A stretch of DNA of 64,000 nt from Mesorhizobium sp. 1M-11 (GTDB taxonomy: Bacteria; Pseudomonadota; Alphaproteobacteria; Rhizobiales; Rhizobiaceae). This document shows, one piece after another, positions 8,888-16,100 of this stretch; the stretch's first letter is position 1; the number at the start of each line of letters is the position of its first letter. Made by a program: the position numbers and the translations under genes. A model generated the notes under the pieces. It worked only from the letters and a program-made list of their open reading frames with translations, did not search any database and was not told where the DNA came from. The stretch covers positions 124,001 to 188,000 of the forward strand of contig NZ_LJSD01000051.1 of the NCBI RefSeq assembly GCF_001303895.1, in the 5' to 3' direction.

Positions 8888-9004
8888 ATGTATGCCAAAG
8901 AGCATGAGTACCAGTCGCCATATCGGCCGTACTATAAACTTGCCCTGTTGCTGATCTCCGCCATCGGAATTGCAGAAGCCTATATTTGGCTAACGTCTCA
9001 CTAG
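8888..9004 (+). CDS. Small single-span membrane protein (38 aa)
   Basis: The frame encodes a short charged N terminus (MYAKEHEYQSPYRPYYK) and then one hydrophobic segment (LALLLISAIGIAEAYIWL), ending TSH. A GGGGAG ribosome site stands 8 bases before the ATG. An in-frame ATG at 8852 would give 50 residues. The design is typical of small inner-membrane proteins; no family is recognised. Confidence 0.45.
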   Translation: MYAKEHEYQSPYRPYYKLALLLISAIGIAEAYIWLTSH

Positions 9005-9443
9005 ACATTTAAAACAGCTCCGGCGCCTCCGGACGGAACAACGGCTTGGCCACCGAAAGCATAGCGGCCTCGGGGTCGCGTGTTGGCTTCGGCTGCCTTT
9101 CCTCCACCTTGGAGACTGCTGGAAAAATGCGTAGCGGTTTTCCTGGAGTTGCTCTGCCGTGCGAAGCCCGGCGAGATAGCCGTCCCCCAAACCAGTGATG
9201 TTTGGCCCGACCTGGGGTGATATCCTGTTTCAGGTGCCGGAGTGCCCCCCACTTTCCGGCGCTTAGGCCGGCGCTTCCCCGGTCCCTCTGGCGCGCGCCG
9301 GCCGCCCCTTGCAAGGACGAGTCCCAAACGGGTGATGCTCTCCCGCGTCAAAAGGATTAAGCTGGCGCGCCGAACGGCCTGTCCGGCGCCTTGACCGTTG
9401 CAATCTTCGTTCAGCCTGCTTTGTCCGAACCGCGGAGGCGTAT
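9005..9443. other. Intergenic region with R2 fragment
   Basis: No convincing gene; open frames here lack start signals and have irregular codon use. A reverse fragment of repeat R2 (GGAAAAATGCGTAGCGG then TTTTCCTGGAGTTGC) is at about 9121-9152. A segment TGGCGCGCGCCGGCCGC near 9290 recurs near 10730. Confidence 0.5.
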
Positions 9444-10127
9444 TTGCGCAATCTGGATTTCAGCTCCTGGCAAAGCGTTCTTGTCACGCTCATCGGCCTG
9501 GCGCTGTTCACGCTCATCAGCATGGGAATTCGCCTGCTGATGATGATGACGATCCAGCAGCGCCGGGAGCGCATGAACAGGCAGATCAACGAGCGCCTGC
9601 GGGTCCTGATCGCGGCTTACAAGACGCTGGGCGGGTCTTTTACAGGTGATCTTTCCGTCGACCCTACCCATCTGCGCGATCTGAAGCGGCGTCCCCCGCC
9701 CGCTCAGGAAACCGAAAACGGGCTGGAGCCGGCGGAACCCGGCATGACCGGATCGGAGCGGACCAGACGGATCAGGGATGCCGTCGAAGCGGCTCTGTCG
9801 GACATTCTCCTCCTCGGAACCGAGAGCCAGGTCCGGTTGGCCGAACGGGCAATACGGGAGCTTGCCGCCGGGCATACGGTCCACACCCACGAACTCGTGG
9901 TCTCGCTGCGCGACTTCATTCGCGAGGCTCTTGGCCTCGACCCTGTTCCGCCCGATCTCCAGATACCGATGCAAGGCCCCACCCGGCCCTCGACGAGCAG
10001 CAGCCGAGGCAAAGGCGACCGGGATAGCGGTGCTGGCCGCGGTGCCGGAGGTGGTGGAATGGGCATGGGCGGCGGCGGAACGGGCAGCGGCGCGCTCGAC
10101 ACCGACGATCCCCATCGCCAATCCTGA
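9444..10127 (+). CDS. Single-span membrane protein, hypothetical (227 aa)
   Basis: The start is TTG with GGAGGC about 6 bases upstream. After a short N terminus there is one transmembrane helix (VLVTLIGLALFTLISMGI, about residues 12-30), a basic region (QQRRERMNRQINERLRVL) and a long helical cytoplasmic or periplasmic part. The tail of about 55 residues is low-complexity and rich in Gly/Ser (GAGRGAGGGGMGMGGGG). I do not recognise a named family. Proteins with this plan occur in Rhizobiales as unannotated conserved proteins; that is recollection only. Confidence 0.65.
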   Translation: MRNLDFSSWQSVLVTLIGLALFTLISMGIRLLMMMTIQQRRERMNRQINERLRVLIAAYKTLGGSFTGDLSVDPTHLRDLKRRPPPAQETENGLEPAEPGMTGSERTRRIRDAVEAALSDILLLGTESQVRLAERAIRELAAGHTVHTHELVVSLRDFIREALGLDPVPPDLQIPMQGPTRPSTSSSRGKGDRDSGAGRGAGGGGMGMGGGGTGSGALDTDDPHRQS

Positions 10128-10206
10128 CGAACGGAAGCCGGCTTACGGCAGCGCCGCGCAACGCCGCGGACCCACCGCGACAGTTAACACCAGCCCAAAT
10201 GCAGGC

Positions 10207-10262
10207 CGTCATCCTCGACCTCGGAAGGAGCGCAGCGACTGGAGAGTGTCGGGGATCCGGAA
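10207..10262 (-). repeat. R1 arm, outer end truncated
   Basis: Reverse-oriented R1 arm. Starts GTCATCCTCGACCTC and runs to GTGTCGGGGATCCGG, where the usual ATTCCGGAAC end is missing. Confidence 0.75.
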
Positions 10263-10350
10263 AGTCGCAGCGATCCAAACCCAGATCCGCTTGAACCTGG
10301 TTCAATCACCCACACAGAATCCACAATCTGCACGGTTGTGTCTTTGTCCG

Positions 10351-10414
10351 CGTTCCGGAATGGATCCCCGACACTCTCCGCTCCCTACGGTCGCTCACGA
10401 GGTCGAGGATGACG
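10351..10414 (+). repeat. R1 arm
   Basis: Complete forward R1 arm, from CGTTCCGGAATGGATCC to GAGGATGACG. Together with the arm at 10207 it makes a tail-to-tail arrangement, the opposite of the composite elements elsewhere. The rest of the 10128-10456 gap holds nothing else recognisable. Confidence 0.8.
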
Positions 10415-10456
10415 ATCCGCGTTGGCGGTCGCCGGTTCGGTGAACGGTGAATTGCC

Positions 10457-10642
10457 CTAGGCCATGCGGGTGATCAGGCCGAGTTCAAATGCATCCGGCA
10501 GCGCGTCGTCGCCCTTGAGCGCGACGTACAGGGTCAAAATCGCCAGCATCATCGTCAGCGCAAGCAAGGCCAGAACGATGCGCCCCAGGCGCGTTGTGAC
10601 GCGATCGGCATCGCCGGATCTGTTTCCCGGATCAATCGACAT
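10457..10642 (-). CDS. Small single-span membrane protein (61 aa)
   Basis: Read from the ATG at 10642 (MSIDPGNRSGDAD). One strongly hydrophobic helix (IVLALLALTMMLAILTLYVAL, about residues 20-40) is followed by a short acidic tail. The longer frame to 10759 would add a basic segment without a start signal. A function cannot be assigned; the gene faces a candidate small RNA transcribed the other way. Confidence 0.5.
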   Translation of the reverse strand: MSIDPGNRSGDADRVTTRLGRIVLALLALTMMLAILTLYVALKGDDALPDAFELGLITRMA

Positions 10643-10765
10643 GCGGCAAGCATAAGCGATATCGATCGCGCGAAAAAGCCCGCCGGCCGGAACCGGGCTG
10701 CTGGGCATCGACCCGCGGTTGACCCGGGCTGGCGCGCGCCGGCCGCATACCCGTTGCACATTTTT

Positions 10766-10790
10766 GGAACAGCCGTCGCCAAAGCCGGTT
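10766..10790 (+). promoter_or_regulatory. EcfG-type promoter, site C
   Basis: GGAAC at 10766-10770 and GTT at 10788-10790 with a 17-base spacer (GGTT if counted with 16). The -35 box is preceded by ATTTTT, as at sites A, B and D. GGAAC-N16/17-GTT is the consensus for the EcfG general stress sigma factor of alphaproteobacteria. No forward protein gene follows. Confidence 0.5.
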
Positions 10791-10796
10791 GTAAAT

Positions 10797-10869
10797 GAGC
10801 TGATGGCTCCCGTCCCTTCCCCATTGGCGACCCGGCCGGTCCGACGTGGTCCACACTCCGTCGGGCCGG
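10797..10869 (+). ncRNA. Candidate stress small RNA C
   Basis: Predicted transcript from site C. A pyrimidine-rich stretch (GGCTCCCGTCCCTTCCCC) leads into a GC-rich hairpin in which CCGGC...CCGACG pairs with CGTCGG...GCCGG (10832-10869, with a three-base bulge). No reading frame of interest. It ends at the edge of an R2 repeat. The layout parallels candidates A and B, although primary sequence similarity is weaker. Confidence 0.35.
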
Positions 10870-10937
10870 TTCCGCTCTAACTCTTTGTTTTTACGCAATT
10901 CCGGACGGAAACCGTTATACACTCTTCCTGGAATTAG
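10868..10937 (+). repeat. R2 repeat
   Basis: Starts GGTTCCGCTCTAACTC, then TTTGTTTTTACGCAATTCC and an imperfect palindrome ending TCCTGGAATTAGC. It overlaps the stop codon of the gene at 10934-11143. Relatives are at 23283 and 49061. Confidence 0.7.
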
Positions 10938-11143
10938 CGTCCTAAAGGCCGCCGCGAGAGTTCGATCAGTTCCGCCTCGTCCGTGATGCCGAGCTGATAG
11001 TTCGCGATGATCCGCGAGGCACGCTGCTCCCTGTCGCTCACGTTTTCGAATTTCCGACAGGTTGCTTCAAATACCCTGGTCAGCAGGGCAACCTCCTCGG
11101 GCTGAAACACTCCTGCAACATCAAGCATTTGACGCATAGGCAT
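10934..11143 (-). CDS. Small helical hypothetical protein (69 aa)
   Basis: Starts MPMRQMLDVAGVF at 11143 with GAGGGAG 7-8 bases upstream; longer frames lack such a site. The protein is helical and charged (FQPEEVALLTRVFEATCRKF, REQRASRIIANYQL), ending LIELSRRPLGR. No named family is recognised, but the pattern of a short rhizobial alpha-helical protein is convincing. The stop codon is provided by the edge of an R2 repeat, so the native C terminus may have been altered by the repeat. Confidence 0.6.
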   Translation of the reverse strand: MPMRQMLDVAGVFQPEEVALLTRVFEATCRKFENVSDREQRASRIIANYQLGITDEAELIELSRRPLGR

Positions 11144-11256
11144 GGCATGTCTCCCTCGCCGGACAATATAGGTCCACATACCCCTGCGGCCCAAACGCAA
11201 AATAGCCCGCAAGCGCAGGCAGCCGGCCCAAGCAGCCGGCAAAGCAGGAGGATTTT

Positions 11257-11281
11257 TGAACCCGCCCTCCGGCGGCTCGTT
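11257..11281 (+). promoter_or_regulatory. EcfG-like promoter, site D (one mismatch)
   Basis: TGAAC at 11257-11261 (consensus GGAAC) and GTT at 11279-11281, spacer exactly 17, preceded by an ATTTTT tract as at the other three sites. Confidence 0.4.
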
Positions 11282-11287
11282 AATTGA

Positions 11288-11350
11288 GTGTCTGACTAGA
11301 CACCCAACTGCGCCGCTTGTGGTTCACTCCCTCCACGGCGGCGTTTTTTT
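11288..11350 (+). ncRNA. Candidate stress small RNA D
   Basis: From the start predicted for site D the transcript would hold a perfect small hairpin (GTGTCT-GACT-AGACAC) and then the intrinsic terminator at 11310-11350, giving a compact RNA of about 60 bases. The terminator loop contains CACTCCCT followed by CC, the same pyrimidine-rich, anti-Shine-Dalgarno-like core seen in candidates A and B. No protein gene lies between promoter and terminator. Confidence 0.5.
11310..11350 (+). terminator. Intrinsic terminator
   Basis: CGCCGC (11311-11316) pairs with GCGGCG (11338-11343), extended by GTGG/CCAC, followed by seven T residues. It points forward, yet no forward protein gene precedes it, which is why a small RNA is proposed. 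Confidence 0.7.
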
Positions 11351-11368
11351 GTCGCCCCTCGCATTTTT

Positions 11369-11393
11369 GGAACGTCGGCTCCCGGCAATTGTT
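11369..11393 (+). promoter_or_regulatory. EcfG-type promoter, site A
   Basis: GGAAC at 11369-11373, spacer of 17, GTTTT from 11391. It starts 18 bases after the terminator of candidate RNA D and is again preceded by ATTTTT. Confidence 0.55.
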
Positions 11394-11399
11394 TTCTTC

Positions 11400-11468
11400 A
11401 CGCTGGCCGGCTTCCCTCCGCATGCGCCAGCATTGGCCCGATACGCCCCCTATTTTGCGTATCGGGCC
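11400..11468 (+). ncRNA. Candidate stress small RNA A
   Basis: Two stem-loops follow site A. The first pairs GCTGGC (11402-11407) with GCCAGC (11426-11431) and exposes CTTCCCTCC. The second is a perfect 12-bp stem GGCCCGATACGC (11435-11446) with its complement at 11457-11468. The same two-hairpin order, with wobble or compensatory changes, follows site B at 13187. No T-run follows, so the 3' end is uncertain. Confidence 0.5.
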
Positions 11469-11537
11469 GCCTCGGATTTACCTCGGCCCGCCCCGGCGAA
11501 CCGGAGCGGGCCTTGATGCCATGTCGAGCCATTTCGT

Positions 11538-11909
11538 TCAGGCGTGCCTGCTGCGAGATGCGGTGTTCGCGATCGAACGGCGGCTTCGCTGCCTCGTTGT
11601 TGAAGACGGCGGATTGAAATTCCCGGGCTCGATGGCTGCCATCTCATCGAGAACGCGGTCATGCAGTTTCCGCGGCGCGACGATCCGGCCCTGTTCCCGC
11701 GCCGCTGCGACAAACGCATCGTATGCCGCCCTCGGAGTGCACCAGCCCTGCTCAGCGCGTTCGGCAAGACGGGCTGCGGTCCGGTAGAGCTCGCAATCCT
11801 TGTTCGGCCAGGCCATGGCCATGGCTCTGACGACCTGATGCAGCGATGCGACTTGAAGTTCGAACCCTCGCGCGGTGCGGAAAGTCACCGGTGTAAACGG
11901 GGCCATCAT
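11538..11909 (-). CDS. DUF982 domain protein (module copy 1)
   Basis: 123 residues. The N-terminal ~75 residues form the DUF982 domain: FTPVTFRTARGFELQV, AMAMAWPNKDCELY, AARLAERAEQGWCTPRAAYDAF and VAAAREQGRI. The last 40 residues are Arg/Ser-rich and poorly ordered and may be tolerated read-through. Its start overlaps the stop of the gene at 11906-12157 by four bases (ATGA), so they are translationally coupled. The pair is repeated as 12309/12674. Function unknown; EcfG-type promoters nearby suggest a stress context. Confidence 0.75.
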   Translation of the reverse strand: MMAPFTPVTFRTARGFELQVASLHQVVRAMAMAWPNKDCELYRTAARLAERAEQGWCTPRAAYDAFVAAAREQGRIVAPRKLHDRVLDEMAAIEPGNFNPPSSTTRQRSRRSIANTASRSRHA

Positions 11910-12157
11910 TGCCCCCCATGCAACATCTTCGCAGCCGGTGATGTGCGGCCAAGGTAAATCGCGATGCTTTTCCGGATTTCGCTTTCGTCGAAGACACCCT
12001 GCGAAAACAAGTCCATCGTTGCCTTGGCCAGATCTTCCGCTGCCGGGCTACCCTGGAAAAACCCCCGTTCGCTGCAGAGATCGTCGTAGATACGTTTAAG
12101 CGCCTCCATATCGCCGGGATAAGCGATGCCGCTGATGGCGGAATGGTGGGTGGCCAT
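11906..12157 (-). CDS. Small helical partner of DUF982 protein (module copy 1)
   Basis: 83 residues from the ATG at 12157, which has GGAGG five bases upstream. It begins MATHHSAISGIAYPGD and continues with helices LKRIYDDLCSERGF, SPAAEDLAKATMDLF and SEIRKSIAIYLG. It is clearly paralogous to the protein at 12674-12949. No named family is recognised. It is coupled to the DUF982 gene by an ATGA overlap. Confidence 0.72.
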   Translation of the reverse strand: MATHHSAISGIAYPGDMEALKRIYDDLCSERGFFQGSPAAEDLAKATMDLFSQGVFDESEIRKSIAIYLGRTSPAAKMLHGGQ

Positions 12158-12308
12158 CCTTGCCTCCATGAGTATCCGTGGACTCCAAGACGAAGTGGCG
12201 TCTCCAACTCCGCCTCAGTCACAAAGTCAAACAACCCCGGCGGGTTCCAAAATTGTGAGACTTCAAACGCGAAAAGCCCGCCCCGGCGAACCGAGGCGCA
12301 GATGCCGT

Positions 12309-12677
12309 CTAGACGTGCGGTTTGTTCGCTCTGACGGACTTTCGAACCGAGCGCGTGCGAAACCCGGCGAGATGCGCGGCCGACAGCCACGTCTCCGAAC
12401 CCACCGCCGCGGGTTCCCCGGCGGTTCGCTCGCGCGCCTTGCGGTGCAGGACGATCCGCCCCTGCTCGCGCGCCGCGACAAGGAAGGCGTCATAGGCCGC
12501 CTTTGGCGTGCACCAGCCTTCCCTGGCGCGTTCGGCCAGGCGGGCGGCGTTCCGGTAGAGTTCGCATTCCTTGTCCGGCCAGGCCATGGCGATGGCCTTC
12601 GCCACATCCGGCAGGGACGATACGCTGAATTCGTAGCCGCGCGCGGTGCGAAACATCACAGGATCGAACGGGGTCAT
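12309..12677 (-). CDS. DUF982 domain protein (module copy 2)
   Basis: 122 residues, strongly similar along its first 80 residues to the protein at 11538 (FDPVMFRTARGYEFSV, AMAWPDKECELYRNAARLAERA, WCTPKAAYDAFLVAAREQGRI). The C-terminal tail differs. ATGA overlap with the upstream partner gene at 12674-12949. Together the two gene pairs show a tandem duplication of a two-gene module. Confidence 0.75.
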   Translation of the reverse strand: MTPFDPVMFRTARGYEFSVSSLPDVAKAIAMAWPDKECELYRNAARLAERAREGWCTPKAAYDAFLVAAREQGRIVLHRKARERTAGEPAAVGSETWLSAAHLAGFRTRSVRKSVRANKPHV

Positions 12678-12949
12678 CGTCCGCTCCCGCGTTCGCGCAG
12701 CATTTCGCTGGCTGCCGACCTTCGGCCCAGATACGTCTCCAGACTGTCGCGGATCTCGTTTTCGTCGACCTCGCCTTGCGCAAAGAGGTCCATCGCCGCC
12801 CTGGCAAGATCCTCGGCTGCCGGGCTTCCACAGTGGAACCCCCGCTCGTCGCAGATATCGTCGTAGATTTCCTTCAGCAGCTTCAGGTCGTCCGGATAGG
12901 CGACGCCGCTGTTCGATAAATGGAGAACTGCCACAGCTCTCCCTCCCAT
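12674..12949 (-). CDS. Small helical partner of DUF982 protein (module copy 2)
   Basis: 91 residues from the ATG at 12949 (MGGRAVAVLHLSNSGVAYPDD). The core (LKEIYDDICDERGF, GSPAAEDLARAAMDLFAQG, NEIRDSLETYLGRRS) matches the gene at 11906. The longer frame to 13060 would add a basic segment with no start signal. A GGGAGAG site precedes the chosen start. Confidence 0.72.
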   Translation of the reverse strand: MGGRAVAVLHLSNSGVAYPDDLKLLKEIYDDICDERGFHCGSPAAEDLARAAMDLFAQGEVDENEIRDSLETYLGRRSAASEMLRERGSGR

Positions 12950-13186
12950 GATCGGGGCGGGAGCACGATGGGCGCTCACAGCCGGCGATGCCCTTGCCAA
13001 AAATCGCCGATGGTGAAGCTTACGCTCATTGCGGGGGCGCAACCATCCCGGCTCGATCACGTTGGAAGACGGCTCGTTTCCTGCGTTTGCAATGGCTTAA
13101 GTGAACGGTAATGGCGCATCGCCAGTTCCGCCGCACAGTCTCGTGAATTTCCGCCCTGGCGAGATGTCCGTGGCGAGACGATTTTT

Positions 13187-13211
13187 GGAACAGCCGCCAC
13201 CGCAGACTGTT
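13187..13211 (+). promoter_or_regulatory. EcfG-type promoter, site B
   Basis: GGAAC at 13187-13191, spacer of 17, GTTTTT from 13209, preceded by ATTTTT. The nearest forward gene, lpiA, starts 270 bases further on, so the site may serve a small RNA, lpiA, or both. Confidence 0.55.
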
Positions 13212-13217
13212 TTTGGA

Positions 13218-13291
13218 AAGCTGACTGTCTTCCCTCCGACGGTCAGCGTGCCAGCGCCGGCCCGGTATGCCGCCAACTCGTATCGGGCCGG
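13218..13291 (+). ncRNA. Candidate stress small RNA B
   Basis: First hairpin: GCTGAC (13220-13225) pairs with GTCAGC (13242-13247), inner GTC/GAC, leaving the loop TTCCCTCC. Second hairpin: CCGGCCCGGTATG pairs with CGTATCGGGCCGG (13257-13291). Against candidate A the 3' strand CGTATCGGGCC is identical while the 5' strand carries changes that become G-U pairs, which is the pattern expected of a conserved RNA. Remaining sequence to 13481 shows no other feature. Confidence 0.5.
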
Positions 13292-13481
13292 TACCAGCAA
13301 ACCATCATGCCTGGCGCCGCTTGCGGATGGCCGGGGCAACGCTCCAAGCTTGGCGTTTTCAGCAGGTGCGATCCGGCGATAAGCCCCCTGCGACGAAGCT
13401 CCCGGCATGGTATTCATGCCCTTGCCACAATTTGGTTTAAACGGACTGCGGGCTTTGCCGCGCGCGGGGTTTTAAAACATC

Positions 13482-16100
13482 ATGAACGATGCCGACGCTC
13501 AAATCGACGAGCAGAATATCGGCAGTGGTCTTTCCCGGCTCATCGACCGCATCGTGGAACCGCGCGTTCTCGGGCCGATCGTCGGCGCGGTCGCCGTGGC
13601 CATCGCGTTCCTGGTCATCCACCAGATCAGCGGCAAGATCCACCTGCACCAGATCCGCGAGGCCGTCGCCTCCACCCCGCTTTCGGCGGTTGTCCCGGCG
13701 CTTGGCTTCACGATCGTCAGCCTGATGGCGATGGCGCTCTACGACGTCATGGCCATCCGGCATGTCGCGCCGGATAAGGTTCCGGTCCGGCTTGCCCTGT
13801 TCGCGGGATTTGTCGGCTATGGCTTTTCGAATGCGATCGGCTTCCACGTCTTCGTGGGCGGCCCCGTCCGCTACCGCATCTATCAGTCGGTCGGCATCGA
13901 CGCCGCCGATGTCGGCAGGATCGTCGGCATCTCCTTCCTGACCTTCTGGGGCGGCCTGCTGACGGTCATCGGCCTGGCGATGCTGTTCGATCCGGTCGGC
14001 ATACCGGCGTTGAACCTGGTCTCCCCGCTCGACGACCGCATCATCGGCGGCGGCATCCTCCTTTGCCTTGCCGTTGTGCTCGTGTGGCTGTCGCGCGGCC
14101 AGCGGCAGGTCTCGGTGCTCGGATGGACGTTCCCGTTCCCGTCGGCGCGCAGCGCGATGGTGCAGATCCTCATCGGCGCCGTGGACATAGGTGCTGCGGC
14201 CGCAGCGCTCTACGTGCTTCTGCCGGCCGACGTCGCCCCGGCCTTCACCGTCTTCCTGGCCTTGTTCGTCCTCGCCATCATCGCCACCGTCATCAGCCAC
14301 GCGCCGGGCGGGCTGGGCGTGCTGGAAGCGACGATCCTGTTCGGGCTCGGCGTCGGCGCCCGGCCGGACGTCATTGCCGCGCTGGTCGTCTTCCGTGTCG
14401 TCTACTACCTGTTCCCGCTGGCGCTGGCGGCCTCGGCCCTGCTTGTCTTCGAAGTCTACCGCGTGCGCTCGACGGTCTCCAACGTGGCGGGCCGAACGCT
14501 TGCGCTGACCCGGAGCATCGTGCCTCCGATCAGCGCCACGTTGGTCTTCGCCGGCGGGCTGGTGCTGCTGTTCTCCGGCTCGGTGCCCGCCGTCGGCGAT
14601 CGCACCGACTGGCTGAGCGACATCCTGCCCCTGCCCTTCGCCGAAGCCTCGCATCTTCTGGCCAGCGTCACCGGCCTGCTGCTGGTCGTCATCGCGCGCG
14701 GCCTTTACCGCCGCATCGCGCTCGCGCGCTTCGCGGCGGTCGTCCTGCTCCTGACGGGCGCCGTCTTTTCCGTGCTGAAGGGGCTGGACTGGGAGGAAGC
14801 GACCGTGCTCGTGGCCGTCGCCGCCGCGCTGTTCATCTACAAGGACGCCTTCTACCGCAAAGGCGACTGGCGCTCCTTCCGGCTCGACGCGACCTGGATC
14901 GGCCTGTCGGCCATCGTCGTCATCGCCAGCACCATCGTCGGGCTGCTCGCCTATCGCCATGTCGAATATCAGTCGAGCCTGTGGTGGGAATTCGCCTGGG
15001 ACGGCGACGCGCCGCGCTTCCTGCGCGCCACCATGGCGCTCGCCATCGTTGCCGCCGCACTCGCCGTCGACACGGTCATCAACCGTCCGGTCCATCGCAA
15101 GGCCTCCGGCCGCACGACGGTGCCGGACACGGTGCGCCGCATCCTTCAGACATCGTCCGGCACGGAACCCTGCGTGGCCCTGCTGGGAGACAAATCCTTC
15201 ATGATTTCTCCCTGCGAAAAGGCCTTCCTCATGTATGCGACATCGGGCAACAGCTGGATCACCATGGGCGATCCGGTCGGCGATGCGCAGGCCGGCCGGA
15301 CGCTGATCTGGCGTTTCGCGGAGGCAGCCGACCAGGCCGGCGCGCGGGCGGTCTTCTACTCCATCCAGCCGGAGTTCCTGACCCACTATCTCGACATGAA
15401 CCTGGCCATCCTCAAGATCGGCGAGGTCGCCCGCGTCGGGCTCACCGACTTTTCGCTCGACGGCGCCGTCCGGCAGCCGCTGCGCTACGCGCATGGCAAG
15501 GCCGGGCGCGAAGGGCTCGCCTTCTCCGTCATCCCCAAAGCGGAAGTCGTCGATTTCCTGCCTGAATTGCGGTCGGTCTCGGACGAATGGCTGGGCAAGA
15601 AACACGGCACGGAAAAGGGCTTTTCGCTCGGCTATTTCGACGACGACTATATGCGCGCTTTCGATTGCGCCGTGCTGCGCAAGGACGACGAGATCGTTGC
15701 CTTCGCCAATCTGTGGCGCAGCGGCGACGGCGATGAACTGTCGGTCGATCTCATGCGCTACAGGCGCGGCGTGTCCAAGGTGATGATGGACGCGCTGTTC
15801 GCCCACATCCTGCTGCTCGGCAAGGCCGAAGGCTACAAGTGGTTCAATCTGGGGGCGGCACCGCTTTCCGGGCTCGCCGACCACCCGCTTGCCTCGACCT
15901 GGAACCGGATCGGCACCTTCATCTACAAGCGCGGCGACGAGATCTACAATTTCGAAGGGTTGCGCGCCTTCAAGCAGAAGTTCGACCCGGTCTGGACGCC
16001 GCAATATCTGGCCTGCCCCGGCGGCCTCGCCATGCCGCAGATCCTGCTCGACATCACGACCTTGATTTCGGGAAGCCCGATCCGGATCTTCAAACGATGA
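13482..16100 (+). CDS. lpiA: Bifunctional lysylphosphatidylglycerol synthetase/flippase (LpiA/MprF)
   Basis: 872 residues, the normal length of the family. The first ~520 residues carry the many membrane segments of the MprF flippase domain, including the conserved GFVGYGFSNAIGFHVFVGG and the SHAPGGLGVLEA motif. The last ~320 residues form the soluble DUF2156 aminoacyl-transferase domain (YATSGNSWITMGDPVGDAQA, NLGAAPLSGLADHPL). The enzyme transfers lysine from Lys-tRNA to phosphatidylglycerol and flips the product, lowering membrane negative charge. It overlaps acvB by four bases. In Rhizobium tropici the homologous lpiA-atvA operon is acid-induced and matters for acid tolerance. Ribosome site is weak. 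Confidence 0.95.
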   Translation: MNDADAQIDEQNIGSGLSRLIDRIVEPRVLGPIVGAVAVAIAFLVIHQISGKIHLHQIREAVASTPLSAVVPALGFTIVSLMAMALYDVMAIRHVAPDKVPVRLALFAGFVGYGFSNAIGFHVFVGGPVRYRIYQSVGIDAADVGRIVGISFLTFWGGLLTVIGLAMLFDPVGIPALNLVSPLDDRIIGGGILLCLAVVLVWLSRGQRQVSVLGWTFPFPSARSAMVQILIGAVDIGAAAAALYVLLPADVAPAFTVFLALFVLAIIATVISHAPGGLGVLEATILFGLGVGARPDVIAALVVFRVVYYLFPLALAASALLVFEVYRVRSTVSNVAGRTLALTRSIVPPISATLVFAGGLVLLFSGSVPAVGDRTDWLSDILPLPFAEASHLLASVTGLLLVVIARGLYRRIALARFAAVVLLLTGAVFSVLKGLDWEEATVLVAVAAALFIYKDAFYRKGDWRSFRLDATWIGLSAIVVIASTIVGLLAYRHVEYQSSLWWEFAWDGDAPRFLRATMALAIVAAALAVDTVINRPVHRKASGRTTVPDTVRRILQTSSGTEPCVALLGDKSFMISPCEKAFLMYATSGNSWITMGDPVGDAQAGRTLIWRFAEAADQAGARAVFYSIQPEFLTHYLDMNLAILKIGEVARVGLTDFSLDGAVRQPLRYAHGKAGREGLAFSVIPKAEVVDFLPELRSVSDEWLGKKHGTEKGFSLGYFDDDYMRAFDCAVLRKDDEIVAFANLWRSGDGDELSVDLMRYRRGVSKVMMDALFAHILLLGKAEGYKWFNLGAAPLSGLADHPLASTWNRIGTFIYKRGDEIYNFEGLRAFKQKFDPVWTPQYLACPGGLAMPQILLDITTLISGSPIRIFKR

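Noticed and set aside
9001..9351. Minus-strand frame of 116 codons
   Set aside because: No ribosome site, Arg/Gly/Pro-rich composition and an R2 fragment inside it.
12990..13020. Hairpin CGGCGAT...ATCGCCG upstream of the second DUF982 module
   Set aside because: Short stem (7 bp) without T-run or conserved partner; may be chance in GC-rich DNA.
13437..16004. Open frame of 855 codons on the minus strand across lpiA
   Set aside because: It is the GC-rich antisense shadow of lpiA: its translation is dominated by Arg/Asp/Gln/Gly low-complexity sequence and it has no domain.
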